From Flavobacteriaceae bacterium (GTDB taxonomy: Bacteria > Bacteroidota > Bacteroidia > Flavobacteriales > Flavobacteriaceae): a DNA stretch of 40,453 nucleotides. The stretch spans positions 1-40,453 of the forward strand of contig JAIXYI010000048.1 in the NCBI GenBank assembly GCA_027490305.1. Reading direction: 5' to 3'. The translations under genes were made by a program, and so were the position numbers. This document shows, in pieces, positions 33,963 to 40,453 of the stretch (position 1 is the first letter of the stretch; each line of letters opens with the position of its first letter). The notes beneath the pieces are model-generated. The model was not told the origin of the DNA and searched no databases. It saw only the letters and a list, made by a program, of their open reading frames with translations.

Positions 33963-33995
33963 TTGCGAAAATACGAATTAATCGTATATTTGCAA
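33963..33995. promoter_or_regulatory. Overlapping divergent promoters in a palindrome
   Basis: Plus strand: TTG (33963-33965), 19 bp, TATATTTG (33985-33992), driving the SRP RNA. Minus strand: TTG (complement of 33993-33995), 19 bp, TATTTTCG (33966-33973), driving the glutaminyl cyclase. The two promoters use the same 33 bp, which forms an imperfect palindrome (TTGCgAAAATACGA against TCGTATaTTTGCAA). Confidence 0.8.
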
Positions 33996-33996
33996 C

Positions 33997-34090
33997 GGCA
34001 AGTCCTGCACGACCAGCTCCTGCAGAATCCCCCAGGATGGGAACATAGCAAGGGTATGTGGTTGTAGCGGTGCGATGCAGTAAGCTTGCC
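33997..34090 (+). ncRNA. ffs: Signal recognition particle RNA (4.5S-type)
   Basis: The RNA of about 94 nt is closed by GGCAAG (33997-34002) with CTTGCC (34085-34090). The apical domain has the SRP core: CAGG (34033-34036), stem ATG/CAT around the GGAA tetraloop (34040-34043), and AGCA (34047-34050), the same order as E. coli 4.5S RNA (CAGG-ucc-GGAA-gga-AGCAG). The -7 element TATATTTG ends 4 bp before the start. The RNA binds Ffh and targets membrane and secreted proteins. Exact ends are estimated from the closing stem. Confidence 0.9.
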
Positions 34091-34110
34091 ATTTTTTTTC
34101 TTTTTTTTGG

Positions 34111-34135
34111 TCTTCCTTCGGGGAGATTTTTTTTT
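34111..34135 (+). terminator. UUCG-tetraloop terminator downstream of the SRP RNA
   Basis: TCTTCC-TTCG-GGGAGA forms a 6 bp stem (one T-G pair) with a very stable UUCG loop, followed by nine T. Two further T-runs (34092-34108) directly after the RNA's closing stem would also help release. Confidence 0.82.
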
Positions 34136-34189
34136 GTCCAGTACGGTCAAGAAAGGGTAAGTATTGCTGCTCGTTTTCTCATCACTCAT

Positions 34190-34321
34190 TTAACAAAATG
34201 TGCGGATTTCCCGTAACGCTATGTCATCGGGAAAACGTATTTTGCGTTAGGGGAGGGGCGGATGCGTCCCTTACAAAATGCCGTCGACCTACCGTTACGG
34301 GAAATCCGTAGTAATTGTTAA
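34190..34321. repeat. Fold-back element, copy 1 (132 bp core)
   Basis: The element begins TTAACAAAATG and ends with its near-complement TTGTTAA. Its terminal inverted repeats are 29 bp with 24 matches in this copy; CGGATTTCCCGTAACG pairs with CGTTACGGGAAATCCG. Inside, ATTTTGCGTTAGGG pairs with CCCTTACAAAAT, so the entire unit can fold as one long hairpin. It has no credible ORF. It looks like a MITE or a structured intergenic repeat. Confidence 0.85.
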
Positions 34322-34494
34322 AGTTTGGATGGGATGAAATGTAGTAGAGGCTATTCCTAGCCATCAACAAAATCAGATAGAACAGAACGTGTTGACATAG
34401 GCATTTTTTGCCAGATTGAAATCAGTTGAAGCTAGTAACCGTCAACTGTCAACTGTCAACCGTCAACCGTCAACCCTCAACACCCAACCAACCA
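34322..34494. repeat. Spacer half of the ~300 bp tandem repeat, unit 1
   Basis: This part links copy 1 to copy 2 and resembles the sequence after copy 2 (AGTTTG..., GGCTATTCC, CAAAATCAGA, CCAGATTGAA). It ends in a heptamer minisatellite, GTCAACY, at about 34438-34485. No gene is seen. Confidence 0.7.
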
Positions 34495-34626
34495 TTAACA
34501 AAATGTGCGGATTTCCCGTAACGCTATGTCATCCGGAAAATGTATTTTGCGTTAGGGGAGGGGCGGATGCGTCCCTTACAAAATGCCGTAGACCTACCGT
34601 TACGGGAAATCCGCAGTAATTGTTAA
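34495..34626. repeat. Fold-back element, copy 2 (132 bp core)
   Basis: Same length and ends as copy 1, with only four base differences by eye. One of them restores the inverted-repeat pair that is broken in copy 1 (CCGC against CCGT), so this copy is the better-paired one: 25 of 29 end positions match. Confidence 0.85.
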
Positions 34627-34789
34627 AGTTTGAATTAGATAAAATTCAGTAGCGGCTATTCCCCACCCATTACCAAAATCAGACAGGGCAGCGCGCGACG
34701 GGCATGGATTTTATTTCCAGATTGAAGCTGCCAACTGTAAACGGTGAACCGTTAACTGTCAACTATCCACCCTCAACCCTCAACCCTCC
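34627..34789. repeat. Spacer half of the ~300 bp tandem repeat, unit 2
   Basis: This is a diverged partner of 34322-34494, perhaps three quarters identical by eye, again ending in a heptamer run (TCAACCC) that abuts the stop codon of the Ycf48-like gene at 34790. No gene or terminator hairpin is seen. Confidence 0.7.
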
Positions 34790-35845
34790 CTACGGCAACT
34801 TAAACACGTTCACCCCAATCGCATAGCCGTATACTTTTTTATCAGCGTCGGTATAAATGCGGATTTTGTTGCAGGCTCTTCCCAAATCGATCTTCGTCCA
34901 GGTAGCGCCACCATCAACTGTTTCGAAGCCGCTGTTCATCGTGCCCACGTATCCGTGTTTTTCATCGATGAAGCCGATACCGAATTCGCGTGCCCCGGCG
35001 TCCTGCACCAAATCAATTTCGGTCCAGGTTTCGCCGCCGTCGGTGGTTTTGGCTACCCGTTGTTGCGCCACGCTTGGGTCGGGATTGTACGATTGGATGG
35101 TCACGTATCCGACTTTGGCTGTCGGGAATGACACCTTCCAGGTGGTTTCAAACGGACGGGCGGATTGGAATACTTTTCGCCAGGTAGCGCCGCCGTCGGT
35201 CGTTTTCAGTATCAGGGCGTTCGATTGCGAAATGTCTTCGCTTGTCGCCGCGCACGCAAAGCCCGTATTTTTATCGAGCATCCGGATATCAAACAACATC
35301 TTACAGTCGGCCTGCATGCTACGCGAGGTCCAGGTTTGCCCGCCATCGTGGGAAATCATGATGTTGGCCGGACTCCCCACGCGCCCAACTCCGAAAATAT
35401 GGTATTTATAGTCAATCACGCCATGGTTGATGAATTGTTCCTTTACCACATCGAACGCGCACAAGCCCTTCACATACGGGCCTTTATACGGAACTGGTTT
35501 CCAGGTAACACCGCCGTCGCGGGTGCCATACAACGGAATGGTATCAGTGACGTTCGGGAAGTAATCGGTGCCGACAGTGCCAACAAACCCGACATTTTTG
35601 TCAAGAAATACGATGGTGCGAAAGAAGGATCCTTTTTGCTCCAACTGCTTCGTCCAGGTCTGGCCGCCGTCAGTGGTATGGTAAATACGACCATATCCGT
35701 TGACATACCAGCCGGTATTGCGGTCTACGAACGTGATGTCATCTTGTTTGCCCTGATAGGGTTCTGTTGTGAGTTTTTGCCAGGTTTGCGCCTGAGCCGA
35801 CAGCAGGCCCAGCAACTGGAATACGATAATGGCGATGATTTTCAT
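34790..35845 (-). CDS. Ycf48/HCF136-like beta-propeller protein, exported
   Basis: The 351-residue protein has a signal peptide (MKIIAIIVFQLLGLLSAQAQ). The mature part is a seven-bladed propeller with BNR/Asp-box-like repeats: YHTTDGGQTWTKQ, YGTRDGGVTWKPV, MISHDGGQTWTSR, LKTTDGGATWRKVF, AKTTDGGETWTEID and FETVDGGATWTKID, with 'D..tGw..g' strands between. This is the family of photosystem II assembly factor Ycf48; in non-photosynthetic Bacteroidota such proteins are common, secreted and of unknown role. The tail YAIGVNVFKLP ends at the border of a repeat. There is no T9SS sorting domain at the end. It lies 67 bp downstream of the hydrolase start-side genes, so whether it is cotranscribed with them is open. 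Confidence 0.88.
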   Translation of the reverse strand: MKIIAIIVFQLLGLLSAQAQTWQKLTTEPYQGKQDDITFVDRNTGWYVNGYGRIYHTTDGGQTWTKQLEQKGSFFRTIVFLDKNVGFVGTVGTDYFPNVTDTIPLYGTRDGGVTWKPVPYKGPYVKGLCAFDVVKEQFINHGVIDYKYHIFGVGRVGSPANIMISHDGGQTWTSRSMQADCKMLFDIRMLDKNTGFACAATSEDISQSNALILKTTDGGATWRKVFQSARPFETTWKVSFPTAKVGYVTIQSYNPDPSVAQQRVAKTTDGGETWTEIDLVQDAGAREFGIGFIDEKHGYVGTMNSGFETVDGGATWTKIDLGRACNKIRIYTDADKKVYGYAIGVNVFKLP

Positions 35846-35912
35846 AGGTTTAGTGCTGATGGTGTTCGTTTTTTGTTTTATAAGAAGTGTCGGTACGTCT
35901 CGCTGCGTTACA

Positions 35913-37268
35913 TCATCGGACGATTTTTTGCGCCCATTCGACCGAGGTTCGCGTCACTTCAGGGTTGAAGGCATCGAACAATTCCTTTATGTGGCCTCCG
36001 CTAAACAGGTCAAAGGCTTGTTGCATGCTCCCGGACCGCGCCAGGTAATGGTCGGTTTCCGGGAAGGTGACCAAAGTCGCGCTGCCGGGGTGGTAATGGT
36101 TGACGAGGTCGACAATCTGTTCATGGTCGGCTTTCGAAAATGCCTGGAAATCGGATTCACCAAATAGCACCAGCACCTGGGCTTTGGTATTCTTCCAGTT
36201 TTCCAGCAACGGGTAGTCCTGTATTTGTCGCCAGTATTCCTGGTTCCGCTCGAAAATCATACTTTTTCCATCATACTGCCAATCGGTTTTCAAAACGTCT
36301 GCTTTCGCCGGATCGGCGGCAATGGTTTCCAGTGCCTTTTTTTCGATGAAGTATTCATAGGCTATTTCACCCTGAATTCGGCATTTGGCCTCGTATTCCA
36401 ACGGCGGGGTATGGGCGAGTTTTAGTTGTAACCGGTTCATCTCAAGTTGGTATTCGAACCAGCTTTTTGCGGTCGTACCGTATACGATAACACCTTTGAC
36501 GTCTTCCGTTGCACTGATGGCCGGGGCGATGATGCCACCCATCGAATGACCAAAAATGAATAGGTTTGCGGCGTCGATGTAAGGAAGGGACTTCATCTTT
36601 TCAAATCCGGCTTTAAAACTCTCCACTTCGTCGGTAAGCGTGGTCATTCGACAATCAGGCGTATCGCGGCTGTCACCGAGGCCACTTTTCTCTACCCGTA
36701 CGACGACAAAACCGGCGGCACTGAACGCGCGTACGATGCGCTCATACGGATGGTCCGCCGGAAGCCCATCAACCGAACTGCACGTATATCCGGGCACAAA
36801 AAGAACCGCAGGAAACCTTCCGGTACCCGCGGGTTTGTTGATGATGACGCTGAGGTGACCACCTTTAAACGGCACACGATCGTAGACTACTTCGGCTGCC
36901 GGATCGGTCGAGCGCTGTCGGCCGGCGACTTTGGCCGAAATATTGATTTTCTTGCCTTCACGGATGAGGTCTATCGTAATTTTATCGCCTTCACCATACC
37001 GGCTCATGGCATCGACCATTTCCTGCGGAGTTGTGACAGGAAGACCGGAAATGGCGGTAACGATGTCATCTTTTTGCAGTTTTGCGTTAGCGGAAGTACC
37101 TCCCACCACCTCCGTTATCCGGATGCCGCCCGATTCGGGTACAATACGTGCGCCAAACCAACCTTTCCGGGGCAGGGTCTGGGCGTGGCTGAATGTGGTG
37201 CTTAGTAAGACCAGCGCCAGAAACCAGGCTGGGTAATGGAAACGGAGGGAAGTGATGGATTTTCTCAT
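35913..37268 (-). CDS. PDZ-domain/alpha-beta hydrolase fusion protein, exported
   Basis: The 451-residue protein starts at the ATG at 37268, overlapping the stop of the small membrane protein gene by four bases (ATGA). A signal peptide runs to about residue 30 (LLSTTFSHAQ). Residues 36-115 are a PDZ domain (GWFGARIVPESGGIRITEVV, LQKDDIVTAISGLPVTTPQE). Residues 130-440 are an alpha/beta hydrolase with nucleophile Ser242 in IFGHSMGG, Asp in VLFGESDFQAFSKADHE and His in ETDHYLA. It is probably a periplasmic esterase or peptidase-like enzyme; the PDZ domain may bind protein ends or the substrate. The combination is known in Bacteroidota but substrates are unclear. The frame opens 24 codons earlier at 37340, but overlap with the upstream gene favours 37268. 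Confidence 0.88.
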   Translation of the reverse strand: MRKSITSLRFHYPAWFLALVLLSTTFSHAQTLPRKGWFGARIVPESGGIRITEVVGGTSANAKLQKDDIVTAISGLPVTTPQEMVDAMSRYGEGDKITIDLIREGKKINISAKVAGRQRSTDPAAEVVYDRVPFKGGHLSVIINKPAGTGRFPAVLFVPGYTCSSVDGLPADHPYERIVRAFSAAGFVVVRVEKSGLGDSRDTPDCRMTTLTDEVESFKAGFEKMKSLPYIDAANLFIFGHSMGGIIAPAISATEDVKGVIVYGTTAKSWFEYQLEMNRLQLKLAHTPPLEYEAKCRIQGEIAYEYFIEKKALETIAADPAKADVLKTDWQYDGKSMIFERNQEYWRQIQDYPLLENWKNTKAQVLVLFGESDFQAFSKADHEQIVDLVNHYHPGSATLVTFPETDHYLARSGSMQQAFDLFSGGHIKELFDAFNPEVTRTSVEWAQKIVR

Positions 37269-37501
37269 AAGGATTGCCATTCCAGGATGCCACATATAAA
37301 CACCACAATGAGTTCGGCGACCAAAACGGCTTTCTGCCAAAACGGGCGGTCTTTCCAGGCTTGTTCTGGGTCAAAGGGATCGAAGACAAGCGCGAGTCCG
37401 AGGTAAATGATAGCGGTGGCGGGTTCTTCAAGATACAAGAGAAAGAACCACCCTATCAGGATGAACGCGATGTGCAGGTAGCGGTTGAACGGCGTTTTCA
37501 T
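37265..37501 (-). CDS. Small two-helix membrane protein
   Basis: The 78-residue protein has hydrophobic stretches at about 9-42 (HIAFILIGWFFLLYLEEPAT and AIIYLGLALVFD, possibly two helices) and 57-73 (KAVLVAELIVVFICGIL). A polar loop between them reads DPFDPEQAWKDRPFWQ. It resembles small uncharacterised Bacteroidota membrane proteins. Its stop overlaps the ATG of the PDZ-hydrolase by four bases, so the two are translationally coupled. The AraC-type gene ends 42 bp upstream on the same strand. Confidence 0.75.
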   Translation of the reverse strand: MKTPFNRYLHIAFILIGWFFLLYLEEPATAIIYLGLALVFDPFDPEQAWKDRPFWQKAVLVAELIVVFICGILEWQSL

Positions 37502-37543
37502 CTTTTTTAGTCAAATGTACGCGCCCTTCGAACGGCCAGGTTG

Positions 37544-38395
37544 TCAAAAATTGCGAATTGCAGATGGCGGCACACCAAACTTATTCCGGAAGGCTTTGCT
37601 GAAGGCGCATTTGTCGGCAAACCCCGACCGATGGGCCGCTTCCGAAGCCGTCACACCCTCAAGGAGAAGGGCATGGGCAAATTCGAGTCGGCAGCGTAAG
37701 ACATATTGGTACGGCGTCACGCCCCATACTTTCTTGAAAAGCCGGATGAAGTGGTATTCAGATAGTTTCGCCTCGGAAGCAATCGTAGCGATTCCGATGT
37801 CTTCCGTAAAATGATGGTCGATGAAATGACGGGCGTCTCGTATAAAATCAAATAACCGGCGCGAGGTTTCGTTGCGGACACTCTCAAGATTGCAGAACTG
37901 ACGAAACAATTGTGCATGGTCTTTGACGATGCATTCCCCAATTGAGTAAAAAACGTCATCGCCCAACAACCGTGTACCGTCGCTTAGTGCATCGAAGTGC
38001 CGTTCGATTTGTTGGATGACATAACCCAGATGGGTATGATGGGCTTTGTAGCGGTTGACCATCCCTTCCTGCTCAAACAGGAAGGCGCGAAAACGGTCGT
38101 TGTTGCCGTATTGATACTCGATAATTTCCTGCAATTTTCGGGTATCGATATCGATGCACACTCCTGATACCGGCCTCGGACTGTCAATTAGGATATGGGC
38201 CTCAGAAGTCGTATTTCCGGTAATGTATTCGCCCTGCCGCACCTCGTACCGGCGACCGTCGATTTGGTACCACTCCGATCCCTGCACCACATACTTGGCG
38301 GAAAAGGCCTTGAAGGTGGCCGATCCGTCGAATTGTGAAACCCGCGATAAACGGATCTCATTACCAAGGCCATTACTCACGACAGGTTTGTGCAT
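37544..38395 (-). CDS. AraC-family transcriptional regulator (second)
   Basis: The 283-residue protein starts at the ATG at 38395 (MHKPVVSNGLGNEIRLSRVS). The frame runs to 38434, but that start lies inside a perfect -7 element, so it cannot be used. Residues 25-100 form a cupin-like sensor (YVVQGSEWYQIDGRRYEVRQ, GEYITGNTTSE). Residues 180-283 are the AraC double helix-turn-helix (DIGIATIASEAKLSEYHFIR, FKKVWGVTPYQYVLRCRLEF, GVTASEAAHRSGFADKCAFS). Target and ligand are unknown. It is followed by the small membrane protein and hydrolase genes, which may be its targets. It is unrelated in sequence to the mannan AraC beyond the DNA-binding domain. Confidence 0.92.
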   Translation of the reverse strand: MHKPVVSNGLGNEIRLSRVSQFDGSATFKAFSAKYVVQGSEWYQIDGRRYEVRQGEYITGNTTSEAHILIDSPRPVSGVCIDIDTRKLQEIIEYQYGNNDRFRAFLFEQEGMVNRYKAHHTHLGYVIQQIERHFDALSDGTRLLGDDVFYSIGECIVKDHAQLFRQFCNLESVRNETSRRLFDFIRDARHFIDHHFTEDIGIATIASEAKLSEYHFIRLFKKVWGVTPYQYVLRCRLEFAHALLLEGVTASEAAHRSGFADKCAFSKAFRNKFGVPPSAIRNF

Positions 38396-38431
38396 GGTTG
38401 CGTTTTTTGATGGAGTTAGACGGTCTTGTTT

Positions 38432-38439
38432 CAAATATA
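38432..38439 (-). promoter_or_regulatory. -7 element TATATTTG of the second araC-type gene
   Basis: On the minus strand TATATTTG matches the TAnnTTTG consensus exactly, 36 bp upstream of the ATG at 38395. It fixes the start of the gene at 38395. Confidence 0.75.
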
Positions 38440-38626
38440 TTACATCTTTGTTAAAGAAATCGTGTCTTTCTCCCCAAGCCGTCCTACGACCTTCACTATT
38501 TTAAATGGTACCATGAACTTCTCCAATCTTTGATTTGATTCCGTGCAGGAGCTGAATTCACCAATCACCTCATTGCTTCGCCAGTCGGCTTTCGCCCCGT
38601 GCCGCTAATTCGCTAATTTAGCACCC

Positions 38627-39427
38627 ATGAAAGTCATCCTCATCACCGGAGCTTCCTCCGGATTGGGTAAAGCCGTTGGCGATTACCTCATATCACGCGG
38701 GCACACAGTGTACGGCACCAGTCGTCAGCCCGCTTCGATCACCGATTCGCGTTTCCCGTTGTTGCCCCTCGACCTGAACCGCCAGGAAACAATAGCCGCC
38801 TGTGTGGCGTCGGTCATCGAAAAAGCCGGGCGCATTGATGTCTTGGTCAACAACGCCGGAGTCGGTATCCTCGGTCCACTGGAAGAAATTCCGTCGGAGG
38901 CGCTGCGCGCGCATTTCGAAACGAATCTTTTCGGTCCTATTGACGTAATAAAGGCAGTGTTGCCGCACATGCGTTCGCAACGTTCCGGGCTCATCATTAA
39001 CATCACCTCGATTGCCGGGTATATGGGACTCCCGTTTCGCGGACCGTACTCGGCTTCGAAAGGAGCCTTCGAACTTATTTCGGAAGCGCTTCGGATGGAG
39101 GTAAAGCCTTTTGGTATTGAAGTATGCAACGTGGCCCCAGGCGAGTTCGCTACCGATATCGCCTCCCGACGCTACAACACGGCGCTTCAGCCCGATTCTG
39201 CCTACGCCGAAACCTATGGTCGAACGGTGGCCCTCGTCAACCAACACGTGAGTGGCGGAAACGACCCGATCATGGTGGCCCATACCATCGAGAAAATCAT
39301 GGAGACGCGCCAGCCGGCCATCCACTACAAAGTGGGCCCATTCCTGTCGCGGTTTTCGATCGTGTTGAAACGACTGCTTCCTGACAGGATGTACGAACGT
39401 ATGCTGATGAAACATTACCAACTATAA
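38627..39427 (+). CDS. Short-chain dehydrogenase/reductase (SDR)
   Basis: The 266-residue cytoplasmic protein is a classical SDR. The cofactor motif is TGASSGLG (residues 7-14) with Arg33 after strand 2 (GTSRQP), which suggests NADP(H). NNAGVG (75-80), Asn100, Ser128 (NITSIAG), Tyr141 and Lys145 (YSASKGA) complete the catalytic set. The C-terminal part (FLSRFSIVLKRLLPDRMYER) resembles SDRs acting on bulky hydrophobic substrates such as retinol/steroid-like or acyl compounds. The substrate is unknown. A TAATTTAG -7-like element lies just upstream. It is divergent from the second AraC-type gene across 231 bp in which nothing else is seen. Confidence 0.92.
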   Translation: MKVILITGASSGLGKAVGDYLISRGHTVYGTSRQPASITDSRFPLLPLDLNRQETIAACVASVIEKAGRIDVLVNNAGVGILGPLEEIPSEALRAHFETNLFGPIDVIKAVLPHMRSQRSGLIINITSIAGYMGLPFRGPYSASKGAFELISEALRMEVKPFGIEVCNVAPGEFATDIASRRYNTALQPDSAYAETYGRTVALVNQHVSGGNDPIMVAHTIEKIMETRQPAIHYKVGPFLSRFSIVLKRLLPDRMYERMLMKHYQL

Positions 39428-39517
39428 CGTCCAACAGGCCGCAAAAAAGCGTAATTTCGCGCCGGAAACCTGCGTATCCTGTGGGTACTACTTCTGAAAC
39501 AACATAATCCAGATACC

Positions 39518-40174
39518 ATGAAATTTTTCATTGACACCGCAAACCTGAATGATATCCGCGAGGCACAGGCACTCGGCGTACTCGACGGCGTGACCACCAA
39601 CCCTTCGCTGATGGCAAAGGAAGGCATCACCGGAAAAAACAACATCCTCAAACACTATGTCGACATCTGCAACATCGTTGACGGTGACGTAAGTGCCGAG
39701 GTGATTGCCACCGATTTCGACGGCATGATACGCGAAGGGGAAGAACTGGCCGACTTGCATGAGCAAATCGTGGTGAAGCTGCCGCTGACCAAAGACGGTA
39801 TCAAGGCATGCCGGTATTTCTCTGAAAAAGGAATTAAAACAAACGTGACGCTGGTGTTCTCCGCCGGACAAGCCTTATTGGCGGCCAAAGCGGGTGCTAC
39901 CTACGTTTCTCCGTTCATCGGCCGCCTCGACGACGTGTCGACTGACGGACTGATGCTCATCGAAGAAATTCGTGAGATTTATGACAACTACGGCTTCGAA
40001 ACCCAAATACTGGCCGCTTCCGTGCGCCACACGATGCATATCGTCAACTGTGCAAAAATCGGCGCTGACGTGATGACCGGTCCGCTTTCTGCGATGCTGG
40101 GCCTACTCAAACATCCGTTGACGGATATTGGGTTGGCGCAGTTTATTGCGGATTACCAAAAGGGGAACAATTAG
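39518..40174 (+). CDS. fsa: Transaldolase/fructose-6-phosphate aldolase (TalC/FSA type)
   Basis: The 218-residue protein is of the short transaldolase type. The Schiff-base lysine is Lys87 in [13 protein letters not shown]. Family motifs are [33 protein letters not shown] (24-36), [20 protein letters not shown] and [13 protein letters not shown], ending with [10 protein letters not shown]. Short enzymes of this kind either transfer dihydroxyacetone between sugar phosphates in the pentose phosphate pathway or cleave fructose-6-phosphate; most bacterial 215-220-residue members with this sequence are transaldolases in practice. A weak TAATTTCG -7 lies at 39452-39459. The stop codon lies inside a TTAGATAATT repeat, and a strong terminator follows at 40227-40248. 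Confidence 0.93.
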   Translation: MKFFIDTANLNDIREAQALGVLDGVTTNPSLMAKEGITGKNNILKHYVDICNIVDGDVSAEVIATDFDGMIREGEELADLHEQIVVKLPLTKDGIKACRYFSEKGIKTNVTLVFSAGQALLAAKAGATYVSPFIGRLDDVSTDGLMLIEEIREIYDNYGFETQILAASVRHTMHIVNCAKIGADVMTGPLSAMLGLLKHPLTDIGLAQFIADYQKGNN

Positions 40175-40336
40175 ATAATTGAGAAATTAGATAATTAGAT
40201 AATGATTATCAGGCTGTAAAATTAAAAACCGGCGGTGCCGGTTTTTTTACTTTGTGTCAATTTGATAACGTCACTAATAGGTTGCAGGTGCAATTTCACC
40301 GCGATGGCCATTATCTAATTTCCCAACTATCTAATT
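40169..40336. repeat. Inverted repeat with 27 bp arms around the fsa terminator
   Basis: The arms at 40169-40195 and 40310-40336 are inverted copies with 25 of 27 positions matching (AATTAGATArTTGrGAAATTAGATAAT in two parts: AATTAGATA then GAAATTAGATAAT). Each arm is itself built of the TTAGATAA unit. The left arm includes the fsa stop codon. Confidence 0.8.
40227..40248 (+). terminator. Rho-independent terminator of fsa
   Basis: AACCGGC (40227-40233), loop GGT and GCCGGTT (40237-40243) form a 7 bp stem, with T-run to 40248 and a matching A-run before it, so it could also work in reverse. Confidence 0.92.
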
Positions 40337-40380
40337 AACGTGAGTTCGATATAAAAACCCAAATAATATAGCATAAGAAA

Positions 40381-40439
40381 AGCGGAAATTTAGTATATTT
40401 AAGTGTCTAAAGTTCAAATATTTAACTAAATTATCCGCT
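40381..40439. repeat. Inverted repeat directly before the edge gene
   Basis: AGCGGAAATTTAGT (40381-40394) and ACTAAATTATCCGCT (40425-40439) are inverted copies with one inserted base. A -7-like TATATTTA (40394-40401) lies in the loop. The right arm touches the next ATG. It could be an operator, or the end of a mobile element whose first gene begins here. Confidence 0.55.
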
Positions 40440-40453
40440 ATGCTTTCAAGAGA
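40440..40453 (+). CDS. Start of a gene running off the right edge (unidentified)
   Basis: An ATG at 40440 opens MLSR... and reaches the window end. Only four codons are visible, so the product cannot be named. The promoter-like TATATTTA 38 bp upstream and the inverted repeat around it support a real start. A transposase is possible given the repeats, but this is a guess. Confidence 0.3.

Noticed and set aside
34437..34494. A CRISPR-like array in the heptamer run
   Set aside because: The units are 7 bp with no spacers; it is a minisatellite.
34416..34619. A 67-codon frame across the second fold-back copy
   Set aside because: It mixes the minisatellite and hairpin DNA, has no start context and no matching frame in copy 1.

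Overview
The window looks like a chromosomal piece of a Bacteroidota member, most likely a flavobacterium with rather balanced base composition. The reasons are a SusC/SusD pair, Bacteroidota-type promoters (TTG about 19-22 bp upstream of TAnnTTTG), almost no Shine-Dalgarno sequences, many lipoproteins and flavobacterial-style low-complexity spacers. A truncated RCC1-repeat protein at the left edge seems to run into a type IX secretion sorting domain.

Layout. 1-4411: the RCC1-repeat secreted protein, a LuxR-type regulator with a degenerate receiver, a small secreted protein and a PLP-dependent decarboxylase. 4412-5560: an A+T-rich patch with the tail of a VIT1/CCC1-type transporter and a small membrane protein. 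5560-9984: a photolyase/cryptochrome relative that lacks the usual iron-sulfur cysteines, a CpcT/CpeT-like protein, a two-domain fasciclin lipoprotein and a MerR regulator with an intact B12-photoreceptor motif. This set reads as a possible light-response island. 10042-32149: a large polysaccharide utilisation locus. 32297-33909: a pentapeptide-repeat protein and a glutaminyl cyclase. 33963-34789: the SRP RNA gene with a divergent palindromic promoter, then a tandem ~300 bp repeat whose core is a fold-back element. 34790-40174: a Ycf48-like protein, a PDZ-alpha/beta-hydrolase fusion, a small membrane protein, a second AraC regulator, a short-chain dehydrogenase and a transaldolase-family aldolase. 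The right edge holds inverted repeats and the first codons of a further gene.

The PUL is set out for acetylated galactoglucomannan. SusC, SusD and an IPT-domain glycan-binding lipoprotein bind and import glycans. GH26 (two), GH5_7 and GH5_2 enzymes cut the backbone, GH27 removes galactose, GH3 removes glucose, and two unrelated SGNH-type esterases (one CE2-like) remove acetyl groups. A sodium-solute symporter imports small products. A cellobiose/mannobiose 2-epimerase then converts Man-Man to Man-Glc, and a GH130 phosphorylase splits that to mannose-1-phosphate and glucose. An AraC-type activator sits between the two divergent arms. No phosphomannomutase or hexokinase is present, so the products must join central metabolism through genes elsewhere.

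All assignments come from reading the sequence and recalling family motifs; no database search was run.
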